Shown here one piece after another: positions 35,971-44,102 of a stretch of DNA of 64,000 nt (its first letter is position 1; each line of letters opens with the position of its first letter). The notes under the pieces were generated by a model that made no database searches, was not told the origin of the DNA, and saw nothing but the letters and a program-made list of their open reading frames with translations. The stretch covers positions 18,566-82,565 of the forward strand of contig CACWOX010000009.1 of NCBI GenBank assembly GCA_902762615.1. The letters are read 5' to 3'. The position numbers and the translations under genes were made by a program. Origin of the DNA: an uncultured Ruminococcus sp. (GTDB lineage Bacteria; Bacillota; Clostridia; Oscillospirales; Acutalibacteraceae).

Positions 35971-35999
35971 TTGAAATCCCCGAATCAGTGTGTTATAAT
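35971..35999 (+). promoter_or_regulatory. Promoter of the EF-G-like gene
   Basis: TTGAAA (35971-35976), 17-base spacer, TATAAT (35994-35999) with an extended -10 (TGT before it). Leader about 120 bases. Confidence 0.8.
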
Positions 36000-36127
36000 A
36001 TTCGACAAGCGATGTATGATTTTGTGGTAGAAATATATTTATAATAGCTAACGTCATGCTTTGCCCTATGAATCACACGAAAAATCTGATTCAAATAAAC
36101 CAAAAAACTGGAAAGAGGTAGTTCAAA

Positions 36128-38182
36128 TTGAAACAGTATCCCGCAGACAAGATCAAAAACATTGTCGTCACCGGTCACGGCAACTCCGGCAAGACGTCGC
36201 TGGTAGAGGCAATGCTTTATATATCCGGCGCGACCGACAGAATGGGCAAGACCGCCGACGGCACAGCCCTCTGTGACTTCGACCCCGAAGAAATCAAGCG
36301 CAAGTGCTCGGTTTCGGTTGCCGTTGCTCCCGTTGAATGGAAGAACGTAAAATTCAACATGATCGACGTTCCCGGTCTTTTTGACTTCGAGGGTGCTGTA
36401 GCCGAAGGCTTCCGAGCCGCGGAATGCGCGCTCATCACCGTATCCGGCAAGTCGGGCGTCGCGGTCGGCTCCGAAAAGGCATACGCCAGAGCCTCCAAAG
36501 CCGGCATGCCCAAGGTCATTTTTGTCAACAAGCTCAATTCCGAAAGCGCCGACTTCTACAAGGTATTTGAACAGCTCAAAACGTCATTCGGTCCCACCGT
36601 CAGCCCGATCGTCGTTCCCCACATGAACGGTCATCAGGTGGATTGCTACATCAACCTGCTCGAATACAAGGCATACCGCTACAACGGCACCAAAGCCGAG
36701 GAAGTTCCCATGCCCGATATGGGACACCGCCTCGAGGGTCTGCGCACCGCTATCAGCGAAGCAATTGCCGAGACCGACGACGAGCTGATGGAAAAATACT
36801 TCTCCGGCGAGGAATTCACGCCTGAGGAATATATTTTGGGTCTGACACAGGGCGTGCGTTCCGGCTCCATCACACCCGTCTACTGCGGCGCTTCCGCCAC
36901 CGGCGAAGGCGTTGATCAGCTGATGAACGGCATGAGCTGGCTGGTTCCCTCCGCCGCCGACACCGAGCCGGAGGTTGCCACCGACGCCAACGGTTCGCCC
37001 GTCGAGCTTGCCGTGAGCGACAGCGCTCTTCCCGCTGCCATTATCTTTAAGACCGTTGCCGACCCGTTTGTAGGCAAGCTCTCCTACTTCAAGGTTGTCA
37101 CAGGCAAGGTCACTCCCGACAGCATGCTGCTCAACATGCGCACAGGCAACACCGACAAAATCGGCAAACTCTTCACCGTCTGCGGCAAGAAGCAGTCGGA
37201 TACTCCCTATATCGGCGCAGGCGATATAGGCGCCGTCGCAAAGCTCTCGGGCGCTGTCACAGGCGACACACTCTGCGCTCCGGCACGTCCCGTCACGCTC
37301 GAAGGCGTGGATTATCCCGCACCTTCCCTCTCGATGGCAGTCATTCCGGTCAACAAGGGCGATGAGGAAAAGATTGCGCAGGGCATGATCCGTCTTGCCG
37401 AGGAAGATCCCTCCATGCGCTTCGGCACCAACACCGAAACCAATCAGATGATCGTCAGCGGTCAGGGCGAACAGCACATCGACGTTATCATATCCAAGCT
37501 CAAGAATAAATTCGGCACTGACGCTAAGGTCGAAAAGCCCCGCATTGCCTATCGCGAGACCATTCGCGGCAAGGTGGAGATTCAGGGTCGCTACAAGAAG
37601 CAGTCGGGCGGTCACGGTCAGTTCGGCGACGTATGGATCCGCTTCCAGCCGAGCGACGCCGAGGGTCTGGAATTCACCGAGGAAGTCGTGGGCGGCGCTG
37701 TGCCGAAGAACTTCTTCCCCGCAGTCGAAAAGGGACTTCTGGACTGCATGAAGACCGGCTCTCTCGCGGGATATCCGATGGTCGGCGTGAAGGCTACGCT
37801 TTACGACGGCTCCTATCACCCGGTCGATTCCTCTGAAATGTCCTTCAAAACCGCCGCTTCTCTCGCCTTCAAGAACGGTATTCCCAAGGCGAATCCCGTC
37901 CTGCTCGAGCCGGTCGGCGAGCTGCACGCATACGTCCCCGGCGACAACATGGGCGACGTCATGGGCGAACTCAACAAGCGCAGAGGACGCGTGCTCGGCA
38001 TGAATTCCGCCTCCGACGGCATGCAGGAGCTGATCGCGGAGGTACCTATGGGCGAGATGTACGACTTCTCCACCTATATGCGCCAGACCACACGCGGCAG
38101 AGGCTACTTCACCTTTGAATTCGTCCGCTACGAGGAAGCCCCCTTCTCCGTACTGCAAGAGCTCCAGAAGGAAGCGGAGTGA
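36128..38182 (+). CDS. EF-G-like translation GTPase (FusA2 type)
   Basis: 684 residues from a TTG start with AAAGAGG upstream. All five EF-G domains are present. The GTPase has G1 GHGNSGKT (16-23) and G3 DVPG (80-83). G4 reads NKLN (134-137), not NKxD: the Asp that fixes guanine specificity is Asn (AAT codon). The lineage differs from housekeeping EF-G and matches the second EF-G-like protein seen in many Firmicutes, whose role (ribosome stress, recycling or none known) is unsettled. It is not next to ribosomal protein genes. Codon use is that of a well-expressed gene. Confidence 0.92.
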   Translation: MKQYPADKIKNIVVTGHGNSGKTSLVEAMLYISGATDRMGKTADGTALCDFDPEEIKRKCSVSVAVAPVEWKNVKFNMIDVPGLFDFEGAVAEGFRAAECALITVSGKSGVAVGSEKAYARASKAGMPKVIFVNKLNSESADFYKVFEQLKTSFGPTVSPIVVPHMNGHQVDCYINLLEYKAYRYNGTKAEEVPMPDMGHRLEGLRTAISEAIAETDDELMEKYFSGEEFTPEEYILGLTQGVRSGSITPVYCGASATGEGVDQLMNGMSWLVPSAADTEPEVATDANGSPVELAVSDSALPAAIIFKTVADPFVGKLSYFKVVTGKVTPDSMLLNMRTGNTDKIGKLFTVCGKKQSDTPYIGAGDIGAVAKLSGAVTGDTLCAPARPVTLEGVDYPAPSLSMAVIPVNKGDEEKIAQGMIRLAEEDPSMRFGTNTETNQMIVSGQGEQHIDVIISKLKNKFGTDAKVEKPRIAYRETIRGKVEIQGRYKKQSGGHGQFGDVWIRFQPSDAEGLEFTEEVVGGAVPKNFFPAVEKGLLDCMKTGSLAGYPMVGVKATLYDGSYHPVDSSEMSFKTAASLAFKNGIPKANPVLLEPVGELHAYVPGDNMGDVMGELNKRRGRVLGMNSASDGMQELIAEVPMGEMYDFSTYMRQTTRGRGYFTFEFVRYEEAPFSVLQELQKEAE

Positions 38183-38192
38183 CGCTTCGCTT

Positions 38193-38245
38193 AGTGTGAA
38201 GTGTGAAGTGTGAAGTGTGGAGTGAATGAGCGTTTCGCGCTGAAA
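38193..38245. repeat. Intergenic repeat: TGTGAAG tandem run plus GCGC palindrome
   Basis: AGTGTGAAGTGTGAAGTGTG and further copies, then AATGAGCGTTTCGCGCTGAAAATGAA. Nearly the same layout as 26589-26660 but 11 kb away and behind an unrelated gene on the other strand. Confidence 0.85.
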
Positions 38246-38265
38246 ATGAAAAAGAATAAAAATCA

Positions 38266-38325
38266 CCGCCCCGATGATCTCATTCCAACCATTGCGGAAT
38301 GGCTTGTCGGGGCGGCGTTGTTGTA
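38266..38325 (+). terminator. Terminator-like hairpin behind the EF-G-like gene
   Basis: Outer stem CCGCCCCGA (38266-38274) with TCGGGGCGG (38307-38315); inner stem CATTCC (38281-38286) with GGAATG (38296-38301). The tail is CGTTGTTGT rather than a clean T-run. Confidence 0.6.
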
Positions 38326-38361
38326 AGATTCAAAATATACGCGCTCATTTGTACCAATTCA

Positions 38362-38390
38362 TTGACTTCACGGAAATAATAATGTAAAAT
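38362..38390 (+). promoter_or_regulatory. Promoter of the zinc-ribbon gene
   Basis: TTGACT (38362-38367), 17-base spacer, TAAAAT (38385-38390). Transcription would begin near 38397, which rules out a GTG start at that position. Confidence 0.8.
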
Positions 38391-38438
38391 GATATTGTGT
38401 TCAATTGTCCAAACTGTCCAAACAAAGGAGCGATAGAC

Positions 38439-38768
38439 TTGACCTGCAAAAACTGCGGCGCAGATATTGGCGCCGATGACAAATTCTGCACCGTCTGCGG
38501 CTTATCCACAGCCGGGAAGGAATTCCCCCACTTCTGCTCGCATTGCGGCGGAGCATTGTCTCAGGGCGACAGATTCTGCCAGAGCTGCGGCAGTCCCGTC
38601 GATGAACAGAGGTCCTTAGCGCCCGAACTCGAGCGCACCATCTCCGCGTCGCGGCTCTATTACCGCCCCAAGCGCAGGGGAACCGACGTAGGAGCCATCA
38701 TACTGATCATCATGATCCTGCTGTGCGCCGGCACATTCCTTGCCGGAACGCTGCTGCACTGGTGGTAG
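38439..38768 (+). CDS. Double zinc-ribbon membrane protein
   Basis: 109 residues from a TTG at 38439 with AAAGGAG eight bases before. An upstream in-frame GTG at 38397 coincides with the predicted transcript start and is not used. Two zinc ribbons (CKNCG...CTVCG and CSHCG...CQSCG) fill residues 2-60. A basic linker and one C-terminal membrane helix follow (about 85-105, GAIILIIMILLCAGTFLAG). Such zinc-ribbon/single-helix proteins are common in Clostridia and of unknown function; the ribbons should be cytoplasmic. Confidence 0.8.
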   Translation: MTCKNCGADIGADDKFCTVCGLSTAGKEFPHFCSHCGGALSQGDRFCQSCGSPVDEQRSLAPELERTISASRLYYRPKRRGTDVGAIILIIMILLCAGTFLAGTLLHWW

Positions 38769-38804
38769 CTCTGATATTTCCGCTGCCGATATGAAAAACC
38801 GATT

Positions 38805-38865
38805 AAAAAACCGTTCCCTAACGCTGCCATTCACAGCGCCGCAAAAGGAACGGTTTTTGCTTTTT
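38805..38865. terminator. Bidirectional terminator between zinc-ribbon and DHHW genes
   Basis: Stem AAAAAACCGTTCC (38805-38817) with GGAACGGTTTTT (38847-38858), A-rich on the left and T-rich on the right, between convergent genes. Confidence 0.85.
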
Positions 38866-38898
38866 TTAATTTTTAATTTTTTTTACATAAACAGCGCG

Positions 38899-40038
38899 TC
38901 AGCCGACCGAAATGATCTCCCTGATAACGGCTATCTCGTCGGCTCCGCTGTCGACGGCAAGCTGACCCGCGTCAATGAAGGCATATCGCTCGTCCACCAT
39001 GATAATCTTTGCGTAATCGCCCACAATATACGGCAAAAAGCTGTTGGCAAACGAATCCTTGAGTATCAGCAGCGTCCTGCCGCTTTCCGCCGAGGGATTG
39101 GTGACCGTCAGAATCCCGTGATTGCCGCCCTCAAAGAAGTTGTATTTGTCCTTCGTCGCAAGAGCGGAACGGTCGTACAGGCTGATCTCGCGTCCGTCAG
39201 CCTCCACAGTGACCTGCGTCTTTACAGCGGGAGCCTGCATTTTTTCGTACCCTATCGACTCGCTGGGAACTCTCGACCACAGCGTGCCGCGGAAAGACTG
39301 GCTGACGGTGAAAAGCTCCGGACTGTCTCCGCCCGCGATTTCCTCCCCGTGTGCCATGCGCCATTCGAGATACGCCGCAGCCGCACCCGCAGCCGTCCAG
39401 TGATGGTCGGTGGCGTAATAATACTCCGGCTGCTCCGCAAGCGCCTTTCGCAAATGGATCATGTGAACCGACTTCAGCTCACCCTCCAACGCATGATACA
39501 GCGCGTCGTAATCGTACATCGGCGCACCGAAGGGCATGCTCCCTTTCAGCGATATGCCTGCCGAGGGGACATACATCACATAAGTCTCAATGCCTGTGGT
39601 TTCGGCAATGCGATTGACACGCGCCGCGTAACTCACGCATTTGGCGCTGTCCACGCTGCTCTCCGGCAGCTTTTGAAAGAGCCTGCCGCCGCTGCCCACA
39701 TATGCCCCGCCAATGCTGCCCGAACCCAGGCGCAGCTTCATGCCTGCCTCCGCGCCCTTTATCCTGTCCCGCATCGGGAACTGGTCGGAGAGGACATTTT
39801 CAAGATCGTTCTGAAAACCGCCGTCAAAAAAATTGAATGTAATCTCGGATTTCGTCCTGAGCGGTCGGTTTTCATTGACCGAAACGGGCAAGTCCGGCTT
39901 GACAAATATCGCTGCCGTGAGAAGCAGGGGAATTGCGATAAAGAGCGCCGCGCAGACGGCTGGAGGATTGATTTTGCTTTTTAATTTGGTATGATAATCA
40001 TTATAATGAAAGAGATTAAAAAACTGAAAGAATTTCAT
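38899..40038 (-). CDS. DHHW-family protein, surface polymer O-acylation
   Basis: 379 residues from the ATG at 40038 (a TTG at 40044 is the alternative). One N-terminal membrane helix (about 27-46) is followed by an exported SGNH-like/AlgX-like domain. The DHHW motif at 211-214 (YATDHHWTAAG) names the family and should be part of the esterase-like active site. These proteins work with an MBOAT acyltransferase to acetylate an exported polysaccharide or teichoic acid. The MBOAT gene is immediately upstream with two bases between stop and ATG. Confidence 0.9.
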   Translation of the reverse strand: MKFFQFFNLFHYNDYHTKLKSKINPPAVCAALFIAIPLLLTAAIFVKPDLPVSVNENRPLRTKSEITFNFFDGGFQNDLENVLSDQFPMRDRIKGAEAGMKLRLGSGSIGGAYVGSGGRLFQKLPESSVDSAKCVSYAARVNRIAETTGIETYVMYVPSAGISLKGSMPFGAPMYDYDALYHALEGELKSVHMIHLRKALAEQPEYYYATDHHWTAAGAAAAYLEWRMAHGEEIAGGDSPELFTVSQSFRGTLWSRVPSESIGYEKMQAPAVKTQVTVEADGREISLYDRSALATKDKYNFFEGGNHGILTVTNPSAESGRTLLILKDSFANSFLPYIVGDYAKIIMVDERYAFIDAGQLAVDSGADEIAVIREIISVG

Positions 40039-40040
40039 CG

Positions 40041-41447
40041 TCAAAACCTGAAATACAAGAATGGATTGTAGGAGCTTCCGATGACCGCCAGCAGCGAGAC
40101 AATATAAATCACGCCGCAGACTGCCGCCTTGATGCCGAAGCGCATTGCCTGACCGGACAAGGAATTGATCTTGCGTAAGACAAGCCGCCTGACAAAACTC
40201 ACCGATAGCAGGCAGCCGACCGCCATAATGAGAAGATTCTCCCTGAGATAATAGACCGACGCCGCGTCGGCAAAGCCGTTCGCGCCCAGCATCGAGAGAA
40301 GATACCTGCCCGCAGCGCCGAGGTCATCACAGGCGAATATCACCCACGAAACCAGCACCGCCGCGAGGGTGTAAATATGCCCGATTGCCGCGGGAGCCTT
40401 CTTGAGCTTACCCAGCAGGAAGAGCTTCTCCGCCGCCAACAGCACAAAGAAATACAGTCCCCACACGACGAAATGCCAGCCCGCGCCGTGCCACAAGCCT
40501 GTCAGTCCCCAGACGATCAGCAGATTGAGCATTTGCCTCAGCAGACCCTTGCGGTTGCCGCCGAGAGGTATGTAGAGATATTCACGGAACCACGAGCCGA
40601 GCGAAATGTGCCACCTGCGCCAGAATTCCGTGACGCTTTTGGACTCATAGGGATAATCGAAATTCTCGAGGAAGTCAAAGCCCAGCATCTTTCCTATCCC
40701 GATAGCCATATCGGAATATCCCGAAAAATCGAAGTATATCTGGAGCATGTAGGCAGCCGCGCCGATCATCGCAGTTATTGCCGCATTGCCCTGCTCGGCG
40801 GAGATTTCGTCCCACACCGCGCCGAAGGTATTTGCCAGAAGCACCTTCTTGCCCAGACCCAGCGCAAAGCGGAATATTCCCGCACATACCCTGCCGGAAT
40901 CAAGCTGCCTGTGCCGCAGCTGCCCCTGAATGTCGCGGTACTTGACGATGGGACCCGCGATCAGCTGCGGGAACATGCAGATATACATGCCGAAGTCGAG
41001 AATACTGTGCTGCGCCTTAATCTCACGCCTGTAGACGTCGATGGTGTAGGACAGCGTCTGGAATGTGTAAAAGGATATGCCTATCGGCAGAGCAATGCCG
41101 GGCAGGTCAAATACCTGTCCCGCAACGGCGTTGACGCTGCTGACAAGAAAATCGGCATACTTGAAAAATCCAAGCATGCCGAGGTTGCCGACGAGCGAAA
41201 GCAGGAGCACCCACCTGCGCTTCTCCGGCTTACCCCTGCGGTCGAGCCATTCCAGCATAAGACCGTTGCCGTAGTCGAACACCGTCGAAAACAGCATGAG
41301 CAGTATATACACAGGCTCTCCCCAGCCGTAAAAAATCAGACTGAACCCGACAAGCACCGGATTTCTCACGCGTTCGGGAACCGCATAATACACCAGCAGC
41401 ACCGTCGGCAAAAACAGCAGCAGAAACACCGCACTGCTGAACACCAT
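40041..41447 (-). CDS. MBOAT-family membrane O-acyltransferase
   Basis: 468 residues from the ATG at 41447 with GAGGGGG upstream; a frame starting at 41489 overlaps the previous stop. It is a polytopic membrane protein of the AlgI/DltB type. WRRWHISLGSWFREYLYIPLGG and the catalytic-His region GLTGLWHGAGWHFVVWG are clear. It moves acyl groups, probably acetyl, across the membrane for transfer to a surface polymer. Partners are the DHHW protein downstream and the DUF4358 lipoprotein upstream (41-base gap). Confidence 0.95.
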   Translation of the reverse strand: MVFSSAVFLLLFLPTVLLVYYAVPERVRNPVLVGFSLIFYGWGEPVYILLMLFSTVFDYGNGLMLEWLDRRGKPEKRRWVLLLSLVGNLGMLGFFKYADFLVSSVNAVAGQVFDLPGIALPIGISFYTFQTLSYTIDVYRREIKAQHSILDFGMYICMFPQLIAGPIVKYRDIQGQLRHRQLDSGRVCAGIFRFALGLGKKVLLANTFGAVWDEISAEQGNAAITAMIGAAAYMLQIYFDFSGYSDMAIGIGKMLGFDFLENFDYPYESKSVTEFWRRWHISLGSWFREYLYIPLGGNRKGLLRQMLNLLIVWGLTGLWHGAGWHFVVWGLYFFVLLAAEKLFLLGKLKKAPAAIGHIYTLAAVLVSWVIFACDDLGAAGRYLLSMLGANGFADAASVYYLRENLLIMAVGCLLSVSFVRRLVLRKINSLSGQAMRFGIKAAVCGVIYIVSLLAVIGSSYNPFLYFRF

Positions 41448-41488
41448 TTTCGACAACCCCCTCGTTCTATATAGTTTGGAGCTCCACA

Positions 41489-41986
41489 CTAATTAAAGTA
41501 GGCGTAGAAGGCTGCTTCCATTTTGTCGGAGCTGTCGGCGACCATGAGAATGGCAAGCGTACCTCTGGTGAGCACCTTGGCTTTCTCCAGCTTGGGGAGC
41601 TGGGTGGTGTCGTAGGCGGCATAGAGCGTCTTGCGATATTCGAGGTGAGCCTTGAGCGAAGCAGCTGCCTGACTGAGGTCGGATTTCTTTTTGACCTGAA
41701 TGGCAATGATCTCGTCGGCATTTCCCTTGCCGTCGGCTGCATAGCTGATGAAGAACGCCTTGACCTTGCCGTATTCTATATTGGAAACATGGGCAAGCAG
41801 GTCTTCGGGATTGGTGTCGCTGCTGCTGGCGTACTTCATATCATCGGGACTTCCCGCAAATGTCACAAGCGCCTGGCTCAGGTCATACATGCTGATTTCC
41901 TCCGCCTCGTCGCCGCAGGCGGTGAATATGCCGCACAGAAGTATCGCCGAAAGAAGAACCGCGACTGTTTTTCTGACTGCTGTCAT
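41489..41986 (-). CDS. DUF4358-like lipoprotein
   Basis: 165 residues from the ATG at 41986 with AAGGAG upstream. The signal peptide ends in a lipobox (IFTAC, lipid Cys near residue 24). The mature part has the DUF4358 look: short helices with MYDLSQALVTF, a central VKAFFISYAADGKGNADEIIAIQ and a C-terminal ILMVADSSDKMEAAF. DUF4358 proteins are often encoded next to MBOAT/DHHW pairs, as here, which suggests an accessory surface role in polymer acylation; the biochemical function is not known. Confidence 0.85.
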   Translation of the reverse strand: MTAVRKTVAVLLSAILLCGIFTACGDEAEEISMYDLSQALVTFAGSPDDMKYASSSDTNPEDLLAHVSNIEYGKVKAFFISYAADGKGNADEIIAIQVKKKSDLSQAAASLKAHLEYRKTLYAAYDTTQLPKLEKAKVLTRGTLAILMVADSSDKMEAAFYAYFN

Positions 41987-42020
41987 CACTGATTCTCTCC
42001 TTGATTCAGATGATCCTATT

Positions 42021-43103
42021 TTAATAATTGTTGTAGGTGTCAAAGAATTTGTACTGGTTAAGCACATCATTGATCTTGTTGTCGATTTTATTTCTCTGCT
42101 TTTCGGTCAGCTCACTTGCCGTGGTATTGTTGTAGGAGATGTAATAGCAAAGCACATAATCCCCCTTGTCATTCACAATCCACTGTGAGGAAGTGTATAT
42201 TTTGTCAGTATTTGCCAGCATATTGTCCAGCTGCTCCACCATGTACTTTGCCAGCTTCTCGTCGTCCGGCTTGATCTTCTCCTTGAAGGTAAGGCTGAAG
42301 GTCTGCTTCTTGTCCTTGATTGCCTCCATGACCGCCTTGGGAATGGCGTATATATCCTTGATCTCCGTGCTCGACATCAGGGTATAATTGTACTTTTTGC
42401 CGACAGCCGCCTCAAAATAGCTGGTGTTCCAGTCGTGACCCGCCTGACGGCATGCGGTATCGTCCATATTGAAGTTTCTGTAATTGGCGTATTCGTTATC
42501 CATGTAGCAGTCGGTGTGGTACCAGCAGCCGTCGTCCAGCTTGACCAGATTCCACGAATGTCCCAGCGTTGTGCTGTGAACCACTCTGCATTCAATGCCC
42601 AGCATCTGCATGAACATTCTGAATGTCGTTGCGTATCCCACGCAGACAGCAGTGTGATTTTTAAGCACGTCGTGAGGATTGTCGTTGTCGCCCGACGTGT
42701 CGGAGATGACCGTCAGTATGCCGGTGGTCGCCTTCATGCCTGTGGTCAGGTATTGATAGACCGCCGCTTCCTTCTCGTAATCGCTCATGCCGTCCTTGAT
42801 GATCTCCTTGATAACGTCCTTCGCCATGGCAAGGGTCTCCTTGTCGCGGTCGTCGAGCGCCGATGTATCGCCTGACTTGTAGGCGTCGGATATCTGCAGG
42901 GTGGATTTGATGACGTACTGCTGCGCGATCACCACGTCGTCCTCCTGCTCGGGATCCTCAAACTGACCTGTATAAATGGCGATCATCTGATTGACATTCT
43001 GCTGATTCACCAGCATGACGACCGACATGACGGCGGTGCTGACAGTGAAGAACAGCAGCGCTATGGCTGCTGCGGCGGCTAACATTTTTGTGCGTTTTGA
43101 CAT
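42021..43103 (-). CDS. Membrane-anchored transglutaminase-like protein
   Basis: 360 residues from the ATG at 43103 (AAAGAGGTAAAG upstream). An N-terminal membrane helix (about 8-32) is followed by a transglutaminase-like cysteine peptidase domain. The Cys-His-Asp triad is visible as Cys154 (TAVCVGYATTF), His182 (LGHSWNLVKL) and Asp198 (WYHTDCYMD). It acts outside the cell as a protease or amide-forming enzyme; the substrate is unknown. It heads the four-gene minus-strand operon with DUF4358, MBOAT and DHHW (34-base gap to the next gene). Confidence 0.88.
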   Translation of the reverse strand: MSKRTKMLAAAAAIALLFFTVSTAVMSVVMLVNQQNVNQMIAIYTGQFEDPEQEDDVVIAQQYVIKSTLQISDAYKSGDTSALDDRDKETLAMAKDVIKEIIKDGMSDYEKEAAVYQYLTTGMKATTGILTVISDTSGDNDNPHDVLKNHTAVCVGYATTFRMFMQMLGIECRVVHSTTLGHSWNLVKLDDGCWYHTDCYMDNEYANYRNFNMDDTACRQAGHDWNTSYFEAAVGKKYNYTLMSSTEIKDIYAIPKAVMEAIKDKKQTFSLTFKEKIKPDDEKLAKYMVEQLDNMLANTDKIYTSSQWIVNDKGDYVLCYYISYNNTTASELTEKQRNKIDNKINDVLNQYKFFDTYNNY

Positions 43104-43297
43104 GACCTTTACCTCTTTTTGACGTAATCCGTAAATCACAGTGCGAATAATCCTGTGATGGCATGCAAGCGGGACAGCAAGCTGCATTCCCCGCTTAGCA
43201 ATTTCAACACAAGTATAGACTTATATCCCACCAATGTCAAGCCACTTGGGTGAATTGTAAATAATTGTAATTTATAGATTTAGTTACATAAAAGCCA

Positions 43298-43326
43298 TTG
43301 ATATTGCGGTATAATTGACGTATAAT
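43298..43326 (+). promoter_or_regulatory. Promoter of the thioredoxin gene
   Basis: TTGATA (43298-43303), 17-base spacer, TATAAT (43321-43326), about 70 bases before the start. Confidence 0.78.
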
Positions 43327-43398
43327 AATACTACTGATATAACCTAAGCAAAACAAAAAGCAAAAAACAATAAAACATATTTTTCGGAGGTAATCAAC

Positions 43399-43713
43399 AT
43401 GAAAGAAATTGTCATCACAGGTGAAAATTTTGCAAGCGAGGTTCTTCATTCCGACATGCCGGTTCTGATCGACTTCTGGGCGGAATGGTGCGGTCCCTGC
43501 AGAATGCAGGCTCCCGTGCTGGCGGAATTTGCCGAGCGTCACGACGATGTAAAGGTCGGCAAGGTCAACGTCGATCAGCAGCGTGCTCTCGCAGTCCAAT
43601 TCGGCATTATGAGCATTCCCACACTCATTCTCTTCCGTGACGGCAAGCCTGCCGCACAGCGCATCGGATTGCAGGACGCCGCTTCCCTCGAACAGCTGAT
43701 CACTGAGCTTTAA
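43399..43713 (+). CDS. trxA: Thioredoxin
   Basis: 104 residues, normal thioredoxin length. Active site WCGPC at about residues 30-34 (FWAEWCGPCRMQ) and the cis-proline loop MSIPTLILF. It reduces protein disulfides in the cytoplasm with electrons from thioredoxin reductase, which is not in this window. GGAGG precedes the ATG. It is a single-gene unit with promoter and terminator. Confidence 0.95.
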   Translation: MKEIVITGENFASEVLHSDMPVLIDFWAEWCGPCRMQAPVLAEFAERHDDVKVGKVNVDQQRALAVQFGIMSIPTLILFRDGKPAAQRIGLQDAASLEQLITEL

Positions 43714-43726
43714 TTGAATAAAAATG

Positions 43727-43763
43727 TCCCCTGACACTCTATAAAAAATGTCAGGGGATTTTT
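43727..43763 (+). terminator. Terminator of trxA
   Basis: Stem TCCCCTGACA (43727-43736) with TGTCAGGGGA (43749-43758), followed by TTTTTG. Confidence 0.92.
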
Positions 43764-43793
43764 GTATATTTTAATATATTCACGGTCGCCAAA

Positions 43794-44069
43794 ATTACCT
43801 GAAATTACCTGAAATCACCTTGAAATGACGTGGGAAACTTTCCACCGAAATCTCGGAACGCTCTCCGGGAGAGGCTTGCGGGAATTAAAAAATGTTGAAA
43901 ATTACCTGATTACCTTTTTTATGTTTATAGATATATATATATATTATTATATATAGCTCTCTATAGAAAGAATTTAGGTAATTAGGTAATTTCAGCCCCG
44001 ATTTCAGGCATTTGCGGGGCATTCCGAGGTAAATTTGAGGTAAATTTGAGGTGATTCTGAGGTCAATGC
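43794..44069. repeat. Iteron-like repeat arrays flanking an AT-rich core
   Basis: The 389-base gap between trxA and the repressor gene holds no convincing gene. The left array repeats ATTACCTGAA at a 10-base period (43794-43820, further ATTACCTGATTACCT at 43901-43915). The right array has AATTTAGGTAATTAGGTAAT (43971-43990) and four units GAGGTAAATTT, GAGGTAAATTT, GAGGTGATTCT, GAGGTCAATGC at an exact 11-base period (44026-44069). The arrays are in opposite orientation and enclose about 50 bases of almost pure A/T (43917-43960). An origin or a repressor binding region are both possible. Confidence 0.75.
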
Positions 44070-44102
44070 AAGAGGAAAAAGCGAATGGGCAGATCATTTG
44101 GC

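Noticed and set aside
36584..38266. Open frame of 560 codons opposite the EF-G-like gene
   Set aside because: Antisense shadow of a fully conserved protein, with no ribosome binding site and no recognisable domain.
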